NCBI GenBank assembly: GCA_020746875.1
Contig: JAGTJL010000009.1
Location: 930,001-994,000, forward strand
Source: Rhexocercosporidium sp. MPI-PUGE-AT-0058
Lineage: Eukaryota > Ascomycota > Leotiomycetes > Helotiales
DNA length: 64,000 nt
Direction: 5' to 3'
Positions 1 through 12,800 of the stretch are shown piece by piece. A program made the position numbers and the translations under genes. Within the stretch, counting starts at the first letter, position 1. The number at the start of each line of letters is the position of its first letter. The notes beneath the pieces are model-generated. The model made no database searches. It saw only the letters and a program-made list of their open reading frames with translations, and was not told the DNA's origin.

Positions 1-2354
1 CGGGAGGGAGGCTGGAAGACTGTACATTGTGCAGTTTCTTTTGTGGGAAAAAATTCTGCCTCTAGCTAGGTGTGTACATACGGCTTATAGGCAAATCTCA
101 TTGTATCTATACTACCAACTGAACTCTTTTTGTGCTAAAAAGAGCTCATAGCAATTTTCTGGGGTTCAAGCCTGGTCAAATGGTTCTTTAGCGATTCCAC
201 TACCCTAAAAGCCCTATAAGATAAGCGAGACTACCCTAAATTTTGAATTTCAGTGTTGCTAGCCACTAAATAAGCGACTCAGCCCCTAGGACTCCTATCC
301 CTTTAAAACCGATTCGCCGCGCCAGCCTGCAGAGCCTGTAAGGCCCCTGTAAAGCGCCCCCTAGATTAAGCGAGGCCTCCCTAAATTTCAGGCGCATTAC
401 CACCAAATTCTTAATTTTAAGGTAAATTACTATAGTATTTGAGAAAACAATTATGATTATTACAAAAGTGACGATTGCACTAGACACGCCCCTATCGAGA
501 GCACCTTCGCACAGTAGAGCGACCCTTATTAACTGCAATAACCTATAAAGCAACACGTTTAGTTTTGTTTATCCTGGTCCGAGCGCCTAGAGCCCCACGA
601 TGATAGGGCACTTAGCGCCTCGCCTTCAGCGGGTGGTCCCTGGAGCCTGGCGCGATTCGGTTTTAAGGGGATAGACTCTCGCCGAATCCATTCACCAACA
701 TGAGAACCTCAGTACATACATTGATTCCTAAGCCTGTTTTAGCTAGTATTCAATATGGTAGGCTCCAATCACTTGAATTGATTCATTCTTACCTCCGGAT
801 TCCTTTCACCACAACTCGACAGTGCAAGGTCATGTGTCTCCCACTACCTTCACCCCGACGCACGACAAAATATCACGTCAAATATTCTCCACGATCCGCG
901 ATAATGCGCTTATTCAAATCTGTATAATGTTTCGTATCTCAGGAATACAACAACAAGTCTTGCTTATATCTCTAGGTTGAAGATGTTCATCCGCGAACTC
1001 TCCACAATCTCCATTTCACCAGATCCGGGGAGCATCCCTTTGTTAGCATATATCAAACAAAGAATTGTGGAATGTAAGCTTATCATAGTCGCCTGGATGG
1101 GAATACAAAGAATCTATCTAACTCGGCCGGTGGAATGCGAGGTCGAATGAATATTTCGTGATCTTTCGTGGCTATATTCCATAACTCAAAAATTTGAAGT
1201 TCTGTCTTTCTCTGGGTCCGGAATCAAAGGAGGATCCTGCTCCATTACTGCATGCGACTACGAGATTTCTTGATCCGATCGAAGGGCTGGAGATGTTGGT
1301 CATTTCGGACTGGGCGAGGAGGTTGTTTTCAGGGCTTTGCATGAGCATTGCGAGGCGTGGACATAGCTTGTCTTCCCTTGACATAAACCCAACACAGCGT
1401 TTGAACAAACATTTTCCTGGCTGGGCTGCGGAACTATTGAACGCCCTTGTGGAGTCGCTTCCTAGACTGGCCAAACTTTCTATTGCAATAGGACATCATA
1501 AGTCTCCGGGCTATTGGTGCAGTGGGATGCTTGCTTGGGTGTGTACTATCCTCCCCTAAATCATCATGCAGCTGGTTTATAACTCCCCGCAGTATAATAA
1601 GCCCTCTCTCCCCTCTGTGGCTTCTCGAATATAGATGGTTGGCAGATTCGCATTTGGTTGGCGCTAAATTATAACGGTGGCGACGGACACTTACGAAGCC
1701 TTTTACAATGAAAATGTGGAAAGTCGACTGCAACTTATCGATGTACAGGTACAGACGTCATCATATCATTCTTTGAACCTTGCAACAGTGGAGTTACTGC
1801 AAGGGGGAAGAGACTGTGGAAAGAAGATGCAATAAGTCCACTGCAAACTGGATTTGAGGTCGAGTCTAAAGCTAGTGCACTGAGAGACCACACTTATAAC
1901 ACTGAAGATTTCACTTGATGAAATCCTACGAAGAAAGACAATAGTCAGTGGTTGGGCTTCTGAATTCAAAAGATGTATCAGGTGATTGGACACGATCTAA
2001 CACTTCCTTTTTAGAATTCGGAAATCTAGTGAAAGTTCGCTAAAACTTACCGCTAGTTCAAACATATCACAAAACCAAGGGAAAACCTTCAACTATTGAA
2101 AATTAGGAGGAAAAGAGGGAGAAAAGAATTCTCGGACAAAGGAGGTCTTAACAAAGGATCATAATCTTCCCCACTTTTCGGTACAGACTCACCACAATCG
2201 CCAAAAACCTCCACTGCACGCACAACTACTAGCCAAAATAAATTTGAGCGGGAAAAAATTTCAAGTGCAAAAAGGTAAGTATAAATTCCTCTATTCCTTT
2301 GGATTGCTACTTATCCTTATCTCAAGGCAGCAAAAGGATGATAACAATCGAATC
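1..2354. other. Gene-poor stretch with degraded sequence
   Basis: No intact gene is recognisable. At about 200-390 short related segments recur (CCCTAAATTT and AAGCGA-like words in loose direct repeat), which could be the worn edge of a mobile element; I cannot assign a family. A coding-like relic lies near 1185-1559 (own entry). The rest shows only short frames without domain sense. Confidence 0.4.
1185..1559 (+). pseudogene. Possible F-box/LRR-like protein relic
   Basis: One open frame of about 120 codons without an ATG start has protein-like composition, with leucine spacing reminiscent of fungal F-box/LRR proteins (for example LLNALVESLPRLAKLSIAIG, and LEMLVIS followed by a DWARRL segment). 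Upstream, near 970-1060, another frame reads like a continuation (IRELSTISISPDPGS), separated by stop codons. There is no F-box motif, start codon or plausible splice chain, so I read it as a fragment of a decayed gene. Chance openness remains possible. Family assignment rests on composition and leucine spacing only. Confidence 0.28.
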
Positions 2355-2503
2355 TGCCCACTCACGGAATCGCTATTTCACGGTGGTTAGTGAATGACTA
2401 TAGGAATGGCAGGGAGTTCTTTAGTCTACTCACAACCGTGGATCTTCTCATTGCTGTCACATCGAGTTACGAGTGAGACGCATTACCACTGTGCCAAGCG
2501 GGC
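2355..2503 (-). tRNA. tRNA-Thr (anticodon CGU) with two inserts
   Basis: Read on the minus strand from 2503, a full cloverleaf forms. The acceptor GCCCGCT pairs with AGTGGGC (one G-U), with discriminator A. The D stem is GCA/TGC. The anticodon stem TCTCA/TGAGA encloses loop CTCGTAA (anticodon CGT). The T stem is CACGG/CCGTG and the T loop TTCGATT. Two segments must be removed: a 16-nt intron after position 37 (2452-2467), the canonical eukaryotic tRNA intron site, and a 61-nt segment between T-loop bases 55 and 56 (2373-2433). The spliced product is 72 nt. A TTTT run lies about 20 nt past the 3' end and could terminate Pol III. The T-loop insert splits the B box, so expression is uncertain. 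It may be a disrupted gene copy. Confidence 0.85.
2373..2433 (-). other. 61-bp spliceosomal-intron-like insert in the tRNA T-loop
   Basis: The insert begins GTGAGT, contains CACTAAC 13 nt before its end and finishes in TAG. That is the fungal pre-mRNA intron layout of donor, branch site and acceptor, at a typical fungal intron length. Exact removal restores T-loop TTCGATT and B-box-like GGTTCGATTCC. No obvious target-site duplication or terminal inverted repeat is visible. Whether it is ever spliced is unknown. Confidence 0.8.
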
Positions 2504-5500
2504 TATTCATGAACTGAATGATGAGTCAGACACGCTTATTTCAGCTTATATTCCTTAAATTTTAGCCTGTCATCTTTCCGACCCCACTGCTCTAGTTAGA
2601 CTCTGATAAGCTGCCTGAAGTATGAGCTGGGTTGCGCAATTAAAATACAATTCGCTTGGTTTTTTGGGGGGTGTTTTTGGAGATTTTATTGCAGTAGCTA
2701 GCAGTTGAGTTTTGAACCCCTGTTGTAAGTAAGCCTTTTATTTGCATTTCCTCAAGAAAGAGGCACAGGACCAATTCAGGTGGCAACGAAACAATAAGGT
2801 GGCCGAATAAAGAATCATCAAACGTCAACGATTTAGATAGCCGGTCACATGTCGATCACGCCTTCCGCAAATTTCCGGCGGCATTGTTGCGCGACTCGAA
2901 GATAAATACAACGCCCTTTCCCACACCTTGAACGTGGAGGAGGAACGATAGCGCGGTGACAATCAAGATCTAGACAATCATCGGTTGCAGAGGACTGCAG
3001 TGGCCCTGAGCTGATACACGGCGGCACCCAAGTCGACCAGACAGAGCCACAGTTGCGAGTACGAAATACAGACTGAGCCCGGTCCTGATTCCGCGATGGA
3101 CGATACTTGATTTCATTTGATTTCAAGCCAGAGTTAAGAAGGCTTGAATTGAAAGCCGGTACAAAACGAACAACAACACAAATCGGCCAAAACGATCATT
3201 CCGATTTGAAAACTAAGGCGAGGATAGCAGCATCCACAGTTCAGTGAGCCATGGCACCATGCGACATGTCCAAGACACTTCAGACCAAGGAAGAAACTCT
3301 GGATACCGCTATTTCTATTGACTACGACTGCAGCGCAACACTTGGAAATCAGTTGGGTACCTATCTTCAAGCTTCCCGGGCCCCAGCGATGCAAAACCCC
3401 GAACTTTCACCTTATTTATTGCCTCGCTTCAAGCTTGCGGGAACCCAGATGACCCTGTTGAACTTACGTTCCTGCATTTTCCCCCTCAAGACTACGAGGG
3501 CCTGGGATTGTTGTTGCCAGACACAACGTTCTTCCAGTGCTCCCCAGCTTGCTCCCGGAGGACGTCTCCTCGCCTTCCCAGCAAAAAGGACACAGTAGAT
3601 TGACGGGCAGGAAAGAAGCTCCGCTGGAACTAGCTGTGCATGGCCGCCTCCCCATTCACGACAGCGTTCTCGCTCTCGCTCGCCCCGAATGTCCGCGAAG
3701 CTTTCTTTCATCATAACTTTCCTAGCATGGTCAAAAGTGTGCCCACGATAGAGGTCATCAAACAGGGGGGGTAGACATTTCCCCTTTGTCATGAGACCTG
3801 TGTCGGACTTCGAAGACACATAGACTTGGATCACCTTCATGGTCCACTTTTATTCCAATTTCCTCTGATGCCGGAACAAAGGAAGTTCACAAGCACTGCC
3901 TCTGCAGCGAGCATCAGCATGCGGGTGGTCATTCTACAAGTTGCATGCAACCTCACGCAGCAGATAGCTGGGCCCAGACAATGTCTAAAGCGAAGATCAT
4001 GCTTGGGTATCCCGACAAGACCCTTCTCTTTGATGCTGGGCCCCCATTTTAGGGGGACTATGGACGGACGTAAGGTGGTTCTTGTCCTGCCTACAACATA
4101 TGCCTGGTTATTTCCCCAAGTCTGAAGCCAAGTGGCAATGTTCAATTTGGGCTCGCCTTGATGTCCTGTTTCTTCCACTTCGTGGGGAAATTCTTTTTCA
4201 AGTTTGAACATCTTCAGCTACTGTAAATGCATTTAGTAGTAGTTTCATGCTATTCCTCTCGTTGCCTTTTGCCAGGCGGTTCGTGATCTTGGTTGGATCA
4301 CCGCTAGCTTTGGTGGGAAGCTCCCCAAGCACCTCTCCGAGCCTCACCGAGCTCTTTCTGCTGCCATACAACTACGCTGTAATGTTTCCCATTGGGTTAC
4401 TAGAGTTTACATTGTCGCTCTTAAGATTTTTCAGGAGCATGAACAGCCAGTTGAGGAGGCTCTGCCACGACTTAATGTCTATCGAATTCCCGTCTTCTGA
4501 ATGTGTACATTGCTACTTCAAATTGGGTAATTCAAGACAATGGAATGATACATTTACCTCTACTCGGAGATCAAGATTTATTGAAGATCCCACAGGCGAA
4601 TTCATGGGGACAGAAGGTAGCTTGAAGTTGCTCCATCAATGTGGTGTCCCCTTTTGGATTCACTTGTCGAGCTCTTTTTTCAGTTACATCGAATCAGCCG
4701 CAGTGAAAGCTCGCTGGGCTAGTAGGGGTGAAGGGTGGCATGAATAGAGCCCCTTCAAAGCATCTAGGTCGAAAGCCAAGGTATTATGTGGCTTTCTTGT
4801 GACATTGTTCGGCTTGAGGCGGCTGGTTTAGAAACTACAACCCCCTCGAATTCGGCGCCCATTGATACGGAAGCGCCATTTCTAGCGGGTGCCGGACCAT
4901 CCGACGTAAAGAAAAGTTACGCCTTTTACGAAAGATCAATGATTATCTTTTATGCCTCTTAACCCTCCTCGCCGCATGCTTGCTTCATTTGAGGGGAAAT
5001 CACAATATTTGGCTCTAATCCAATCATGGAGGATGCTCTGGAGCGGGGCTAAAGCCTTCCAAGACGCCGCTTCCACAAGCCCGAAAGCCTCTCCCTTGCC
5101 GTCTTGATGTTGCACATTGCACATCAACATTCTACCAATAGGACCATTTGCACAGAACATGGAAGAACCCTTCCTCTGAGATGGTTGCGTGTTGTTATGC
5201 AGACTTGCCTTTCGATACCTTGTTGGCCCCACGTCTACGAAAGCCCCACACGTCAGTTCGGCCATCGAAAGCATTGAAAACGACTCGACTCGATGCAATG
5301 CAGATATGCGGGATCCCCGCAACGAGGGAGAATTAGAAACAACTGGTGGAAACTTTATCCGCCAAGTATTAGCACAGGGAAGCCAGCGCTAATACCCCGC
5401 AGCCGCTACCGCCCCAACATCAATACATTCTCCTCCAAGTACCCTTTTTTAGGGGATGGGAGCCAAAGCAACTCGCATTTGATACCTGCAGTGCTTGCTG

Positions 5501-6429
5501 CACGATCCTCAAATTTATACTCAGCGAAATATTGAACCTTGTAATAAGCTGCTGATCTGCGGGGTTTGCACAGTTCACTAAAAGGGCCAGGCAGCGTAGC
5601 ACACCCGGAAAATTCGGTAGCAGGGGAATATTTTGGCAAGTAGCTGACGACTTTTTGGGGGATTGCTTCTTCCTTAATAGCTGATACTGTCATTCAAGTA
5701 TGTCATTTGATTTGGTGAGGCTGATGTGAGCATTTGATAGCCGAGCCAACAGCTTCGACGCTGGAAGAGATATTGGGCTTTGCCCACGTATCAATAAACT
5801 CCGGCCCCCTTTTCAACGATGGAATTCCGTTATCAGTTCTCGACCATAGAGCTGAGCAGACCCACATACCTCTTAGCTGCGGGGTATCTTGTGGGGGTAG
5901 CTTCAAAATACCACGCCGTCGAGCCGCTGATGCACGCTGATGCACGCATGGGTTTCGTTTGAATATCAGTATCAAATCTAAACACCGAGATATCACCACG
6001 AATTCTCCTCATCCCGAGCTTTCTAGCAGGATAGTCAGGGTTCCCATGCGTTAATCCTACCTTGTGAAGCTCATCCAAGGGACCAAGTCTTACCAAGTGA
6101 GGGGTAGCTTCCTTCACATCGTCAGAAAGAGCTCCAGATGAGCGGTTTCCAACGCAAGCATGCAGTTGGGATGGAATTGGAATCCAATTGGATTTCGTGA
6201 ATGGGAATACAGCGGACGTAACACGCGTCAGAAATGGCCCAGGTCGTATTAGCCACCTTGCCTAGACAACACTCTCGTGCGGGGTTGAGGTGAACTTGGG
6301 AAAGTCAAAAAGGAAGCATCTCCAGCATCCCTCAGAAGTTTTAAAAAGCGTTGGCTATCCTTTCTCACAGAGTCAGGACAAAACAGCAATCGAAAATACC
6401 ATTGAAAATATCATCGTACTGAGATCATC
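2504..6429. other. Long intergenic region, no supported gene
   Basis: Many short overlapping frames occur on both strands (for example 3251-3598 plus, 3837-4211 minus, 4247-4747 plus, 4936-5322 minus, 5703-6117 minus). None has a recognisable domain, a convincing ATG context or a consistent splice chain. The minus-strand frames at 5703-6117 have somewhat protein-like composition and could be gene remnants. The last 200 bp before 6430 are the presumed alcohol oxidase promoter. Confidence 0.4.
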
Positions 6430-8941
6430 ATGACGGTCCCTGATGAGGTTGATATCATCGTGTGTGGTGGAGGTAGTTGTGGATGTGTTGTAGCTGGCCG
6501 GTTTGTTTGCCTAGTCATCGAGCACACTGTAGCAGTGGCTGACTATATTCAGTTTGGCTAATCTCGACCACAACCTTCAAGTTCTCTTGATCGAAGGAGG
6601 AGAAAGCAACTTGAACAACCCATGGGTCTTCCGCCCTGGAATTTGTATGTTTCAGCAACTATCTTCCAAGCTCCCTGCTGACCTCTTCAGACCCCCGTAA
6701 CATGAAGTTGGACAGCAAAACTGCCTCCTTCTACTACTCACGACCATCTGAATGGCTTGGTGGCCGCAAGGCTGTCGTTCCTTGTGCTCATATCTTGGGT
6801 GGAGGATCTTCCATCAATTTCATGATGTACACCAGAGCATCTGCGTCGGACTACGATGACTTCCAAGCAAAGGGCTGGACCACAAAGGAGCTCATCCCTC
6901 TCATGAGAAAGCATGAGACATATCAACGTGCGTCCAACAACAGGTAAGTCGTCCACTCACAGTCTGATCGACGTCGCTGATGCTAGACAGAGATATTCAC
7001 GGCTTCGAGGGTCCAATCAAGGTCTCATTCGGAAACTACACATACCCTGTCATGCAAGACTTCCTCAGGGCTGCCGAGAGCCAAGGTATTCCAACTACGG
7101 ATGATCTTCAAGATCTCGTCACAGGCCATGGTGCCGAGCACTGGCTCAAGTGGATCAACCGAGACGTCAGTGACCATCTGCCAGCTTGTATAATTCGCTG
7201 CTAACACATTCGGTAGACTGGACGTCGAAGTGACTCTGCTCACGCATATATCCACAGCACTCGATCGGTTCACCAAAACCTTCACCTCCAATGCAACACC
7301 AAGGTCGATAAGATCATCATGGAGAATGGTGTCGCAGTCGGAGTTCGGACTGTTCCCACAAAGCCCCTTCACCCATCTGTAAGTCCTATGAGTTCCCCCG
7401 ATCAACTGTATTGATACGAGTTCCTCCAAGCAGCAACAATCTCGCACTTTCCGTGCTCGCAAGCAGATCATTGTATCCGGCGGCACGCTCTCCTCGCCAT
7501 TGATCCTTCAGCGATCCGGTATTGGTGATGCCAAGAAGTTGCAGAAGGCTGGCGTCAAGCCCATCGTCGACCTTCCAGGTGTCGGTTTGAACTTCCAAGA
7601 CCACTACTTGACATTCTCCGTCTACCGTGCCAAACCTGGTACGTCCTCTCACAATATTTCAATTATAATGAGCTTCAATGACTAACCGTAATAGGCACCG
7701 AGAGTTTCGATGACTTCGTCCGTGGTGATCCAGAAGTCCAGAAGAGAGTCTTCGATGAGTGGAACATCAAGGGAACCGGCCCCCTTGCGACCAATGGTAT
7801 TGATGCCGGTGTCAAGGTTCGTCCTACCGAAGAGGAGCTCAAGGAGATGGACTCCTGGCCAACTCCACACTTCCGCAGTGGATGGGACAGCTACTTTAAA
7901 AACAAGCCCGACAAGCCAGTCATGCATTACTCTGTCATTGCTGGGTATGTATACATATCTTGTGGTGTCTCGTACTTCAATTACTAACAGATCATAGTTG
8001 GTTCGGTGATCACATGCTGATGCCCCCTGGAAACTTCTTTACCATGTTCCACTTCCTAGAGTATCCTTTCAGTCGTGGCGAAACTCACATTGTGTCTCCC
8101 GACCCATATGAAGCACCTGACTTTGATGCTGGCTTCATGAACGATGAGCGTGATATGGCTCCTATGGTCTGGGGATACATCAAATCAAGCAAGTTTTCCC
8201 TACATACCCGTCCAGAAATGATCTAACGTGAGTGTAGGAGAGACTGCCCGCCGCATGGAGGCATACGCTGGTGAAGTCCAGAACATGCACCCATTCTATG
8301 CTTTTGATTCTCCAGCCCGTGCAAAGGATATGGATCTCCTCACCACCAAGGCCTACGCTCTTCCCGGCAATCTCACTGCCGGTATTCAGCACGGTTCCTG
8401 GTCAATGCCAGTCGAATCTGGCAAGCCACCCAAGCCAAGCATGCTCAATAGCAACTCCCAACACGTTTACGAGGATCTCAAGTACAGCAAGGAGGATATC
8501 GCTCATGTTGAGGAGTGGGTTAAGCGCCACGTTGAGACTACTTGGCACTCCCTGGGCGTAAGTCTTTTCCTCATCTATTACCTGCTGGACAATTCACTGA
8601 TTCTCGAATAGACGTGCTCCATGGCTCCCAAGGAGGGTAATAGCATCGTCAAGCATGGTGTCTTGGACGAGCGTTTGAACGTTCATGGCGTCAAGAACCT
8701 CAAGGTTGCCGATCTCTCCATCTGCCCCGACAATGTCGGTTGCAACACCTGTATGTCACTCCATCACCACTCTATGAGCATCTTACTGACCTCAACAGAC
8801 TCCACTGCCCTCCTCATCGGCGAGAAGTGCGCTATGCTCACTGCCGAGGATCTCGGATACAGTGGTAAGGCCCTCGAGATGAAGGTACCTAACTACCACG
8901 CCCCTGGCGAGTTGTCTGGCATTGCATCCGCGAGACTCTAA
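6430..8941 (+). CDS. AOX1: Alcohol (methanol) oxidase, GMC family, peroxisomal
   Basis: Eleven exons (6430-6500, 6553-6644, 6691-6943, 6991-7165, 7217-7378, 7431-7638, 7695-7944, 7998-8188, 8238-8557, 8612-8750, 8799-8941) encode 667 residues, the usual length of fungal alcohol oxidases (EC 1.1.3.13). These FAD enzymes oxidise short primary alcohols to aldehydes with release of H2O2. The N-terminus has the dinucleotide-binding motif CGGGSCGC followed by AGRLAN. GMC signatures follow (ILGGGSSINFMMYTRAS; SGGTLSSPLILQRSGIG). The C-terminal part has the active-site His in TTWHSLGTCSMAP and the Asn in NVGCNTYSTALL. The protein ends in Ala-Arg-Leu, a PTS1-type peroxisomal signal. Intron 8 (8189-8237) has a GCAAGT donor; GC-AG splicing is needed to keep frame and the conserved KSRETARRM segment. 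The acceptor at 7430 could shift by 3 nt. No pathway partners lie adjacent. Confidence 0.95.
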
Positions 8942-9866
8942 ACATATTTCCCCGTCGAAAACAAAAGGGGAAAGTGGAAGTATGGCAAGAGGATTGCGTC
9001 TTGATGATTGAACGATGAATGTATTTCCCCCCTTCGTTGGGTAGTCTTCTTCTTCTCTGGTGGAGGATAAGAGGTGTATGGATGGACGTCAGAATGGAGG
9101 GTACGAAGCACTCAATCAACGTTTATGATTTGTCTCATTTTTGGCTGCAAACAAGATGTATGGTTTTATCAATAGGAAATTATCACGAAGTGGTTTCTCT
9201 CTGGAAAAGATTTCTCTATTCACTTCTCGTTGCTCGTCACTACTAAAGCCTAGACTGTTTCAATCTCGAACAATTCCCGCATTAAGACGCACCCCAATTC
9301 AGCTTCCACTAGCTCGGAACTTCCTTGCCTTTCCATTCACTAGGACTAGACTGTGTTCACGTGCTCGCTTACTGTACTGTAGCAAATGCCAGTTGCGCCT
9401 GGTGAAAAATCCCTTGATGCCCAATCTCAGCAACCTGACAACACATTCACCAGGGTAGCCAAAGAACGACACAGCCCGATTAAATGATACGTTAAAATCA
9501 ACCGATCTTGAAGCCTCGTAACTCAAAATACTACACCATCTACTGCGGCATCGAAACATCTTCATGCACGTTGCTGAATTCTTGTCCTCGTGACTTTCCA
9601 AGTTACTTGGTCAGCAAAATCCTCATCGTTTGTGTAACAAGGCTCCTTCCCAACCAATGTTGCCAATTTTATGTATACCTCATTGACGTCTTATGTCGCA
9701 CACAAAGATGAAAGTTCGACTCATATTTACGTGCATTCGTGTCGACAGTGGCGATGTTTCGCCCCGAGAGCGTCGATGACTGCACCAAACGACCTCGATC
9801 TGGTTATATTCTATCTTGCAGCCAGAATCACCATGTGTTCTTTATCAACTTTCCCAATCTATCAAA
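8942..9866. other. Intergenic: AOX 3' region and STAND gene promoter
   Basis: No gene is supported. The two flanking genes run in the same direction. The segment should hold the alcohol oxidase 3'UTR and the upstream region of the STAND gene. No distinctive motif was seen. Confidence 0.5.
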
Positions 9867-12800
9867 ATGGCTACCGAAACCATCGTCGAAACTATTGTCG
9901 AAACCATCGCTGAATCCGAAGCTCCCATCACGGCAAACGACGAGTCTCCTGTTGAGTCTGCTGGCGGCCCCCCTCAAGATCCTATACCCGACTCCCCCCC
10001 AGAACCGCCTCGAAATGCCGAACCTGAAGAAGAGAAGTTGTCCGAAACAGTGGCTGAGACTGTTACTGAGACTGCCGCTCCGGAATCTCATTCAATCGAC
10101 CAGCTTTCAGGACCACTGTCTCAAATCCTCCTCGCGACCTTCGATACTGTGACAAAGAGTTTGGTTGATCATGTCCAAAATTCAAAAGCCAAGGAGTCCG
10201 CTTCTGGGGATGCGAAGGATACACCTGTGGTTCAAGAAGAAGCTGCTTTGCCGTCACCGCCTGCCTCCCAGATACCGCATCCACAAAATCCCGACTTTGT
10301 TGGACGGATCTCTGCCCTTAGTCAATTGTTTGGAATGTGGAATCCTGGTCAAACATCACAGGCGCGAATTGCAATCGTTGGGCTAGGTGGTATTGGGTAA
10401 GTTTTCTCAACTTGCTAACTAGATATCGGACATGCAATGCTAACATATCATAGAAAAACAGAACTCGCAATAGAATTTGTGCATAGAGTGCGCCACATTT
10501 CCCCTAAAACTCCGGTCTTCTGGTTCGGTCCAGATGATCTAAAATCCGCCGACGGAAATACCACCGGAACACAACTAAATCAATATTTGAAGTCAGGGTG
10601 TGGTTCTGACAGCATGCTTGTCTTGGATACAGGGGACTGCTTCGCGGCTTTGCTTGAAGCAAATGCCGATTCCGAACGACTAATCGACTCACTTCACTCA
10701 TTCGAAGGCACAATCATCCTTCTAGCAAGAAGCTCTCAAAATGCCAGTGAAATAACAGGATCACATGGGATATGTGAGCTGGGCGATCTGGAGGCTGAAG
10801 CATCACTCACCTTGTTCCGCAATAACCTCAGTCCTGATGCATCAATTGCAACCGAGGCCCAAATTCAGGAGGTCGTAGCTTTGATGGCATACCTACCTCG
10901 CGCGATCATTCAAGCGGCAGAGGTTATCAGTTGTACCGGAATGAAGGTGTCACAATTTCTCGACATGTACCAGCGAGCCGATCAATTCAAGCTTCGCATG
11001 TTGGGCAAGCTGGAACCCGTTTCGAGTCCCGAGCACAATCTTTCTGTCATTGGAAGAGGAGTCTTCGATGTCAGGAAGTTTCGGAAAACGTACCATAAAT
11101 TCAGTCGCTTCCTGTATCAACTCTATTTTCTTGGTGGCGATTCTGTACCCTGGAAAATATTCTCTTCTGCTGATCCCTTGGACATGGTCATCACCATGGT
11201 TCTTCTTAAGGGTCACTTCTTGGTCGCAGAGGACACAACCAATCAGACCTACACTTTTCACCCCCTGGTCTACCTTGCAATCCGGAACTCTCTGGGCAGT
11301 AGTGAATCAAAGGATACTGAAGATGAGATCATGGAAGAGCGCAAATGGTACGAAGAGATCGTCTTGGCGTTCTCCAAGGAGTACCCAGACTCCAGCCAAG
11401 ACAGCAGAGCATGGTGGAAACAGTGCTTCGCTCACTTGATCGGTGGCTATAGTCTACACAACGACTCACTGAAAGCTGCTGTAGCTGCTATCTATCACCG
11501 AGAGTCTTCATATTTCAAGCGTAAAGGAATGTATGCGGAAGCCTTGAAGATGATCGAACTCGCCCGACATACACTTCCTGACCCTACTTCCCCGGAACAA
11601 CTTCCCATCGTCCAAGAACATGTTGATCTCTTGTTCTCTCTAGCTAAATTTCGCGACATGCATGAAGTTCTCCAGAGAGTCTCGCCAGGGAAGGGTCCAG
11701 GGGATCTTTGGAAGAAAAGAATGCAGGCGAAACTTGAGCAAGCAGATTGCGCCAACCAGTACGACTCCGCCATCGACATGTTTCGTCAAGTTCTTCTATC
11801 GGTAGAGACTTCCGACGAGTCTGAGACTTCCATGTCACTATCGATGGATGACCTGGGGATGGCCACGATGTACAAAGGACGTTTTCGGGAGGCTGCTACT
11901 GAATGTCGAAAAGCACTGGCGGAAAGAAAAACGAGTCTTGGGAGCTCCTATCCAGACACACTTACCAGCTGTCACAATCTAGCTGAGATTTTGAAGAGAG
12001 ACGGTCAAATTTCAGAAGCCCTTCGGTATATTCAGGGGGCTTTAGTCGGCAGGGAAAGCATTCTCGGTCCAGATCACCCGGAGACTGTGCACAGTAGATT
12101 TGTGAAAGCAACCATTCTTCGATGCAAAGCAGTAAGTACAAACATTTCCATCTGCTCCCCATAGTAGATCTCGATAACATGCTAACAACTGACCTCAGGT
12201 GTCTGCAAACGACTTTGACGAAGCCGAAAGTCTTGTTCTGGGTTGCATGGATCGCTTGAGCTCTGTCCTGTCAAGCTCACACCCTCTGGTCGTTTCCTGC
12301 AGAAGCGAACTTGCACTGATCATGTTCGCGCGCGGAAACTACGAGATGGCCGAGCAAATGAATCAAGTAGCACTCAATGCCAGAGAGCAAGGACCTTGGC
12401 TTGAAGCATCAACACACCCCAACACACTCACAAGCAAGCATCAATTAGCCGAAGTTCTTCGTTTGAAAGAAGGATGCAAATCCGCGGACGTCTTGAGTGA
12501 AGCTGTATTCACTGATCGAACAGCTGTCCTGACCAACGGTACTCTCACTGGGGAGGACTTCCACCCCGATCAGCTCACCAGTCTTCACCATCGTGCCATT
12601 GTTCTCTCCGGTCTCAAGCAGCATCTCCCAGCATTACAGAAGATCGACCTTGCGCTTACAGGAAGGAAAGCCCTACTAGGCGACGACCACCCAGATGTTT
12701 ACATGAGCATGACCTGGAAAGGAGAAATCATGCGTACCCAGCTTCCCAGGTACCAATCCGAGAGAGCTCAAACCCTCGACACAATCGAAAGTCTTCACAA

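Noticed and set aside
200..390. Telomere-like CCCTAAA words near the window start
   Set aside because: Only scattered single copies, not tandem TTAGGG/CCCTAA arrays; no evidence of a chromosome end.
2373..2433. Group I intron or archaeal-type bulge-helix-bulge intron in the tRNA
   Set aside because: Too short for group I, and I see no bulge-helix-bulge pairing around the junctions; the sequence matches spliceosomal consensus instead.
10063..10284. Minus-strand frames inside exon 1 of the STAND gene
   Set aside because: Shadow frames of a clear coding exon.
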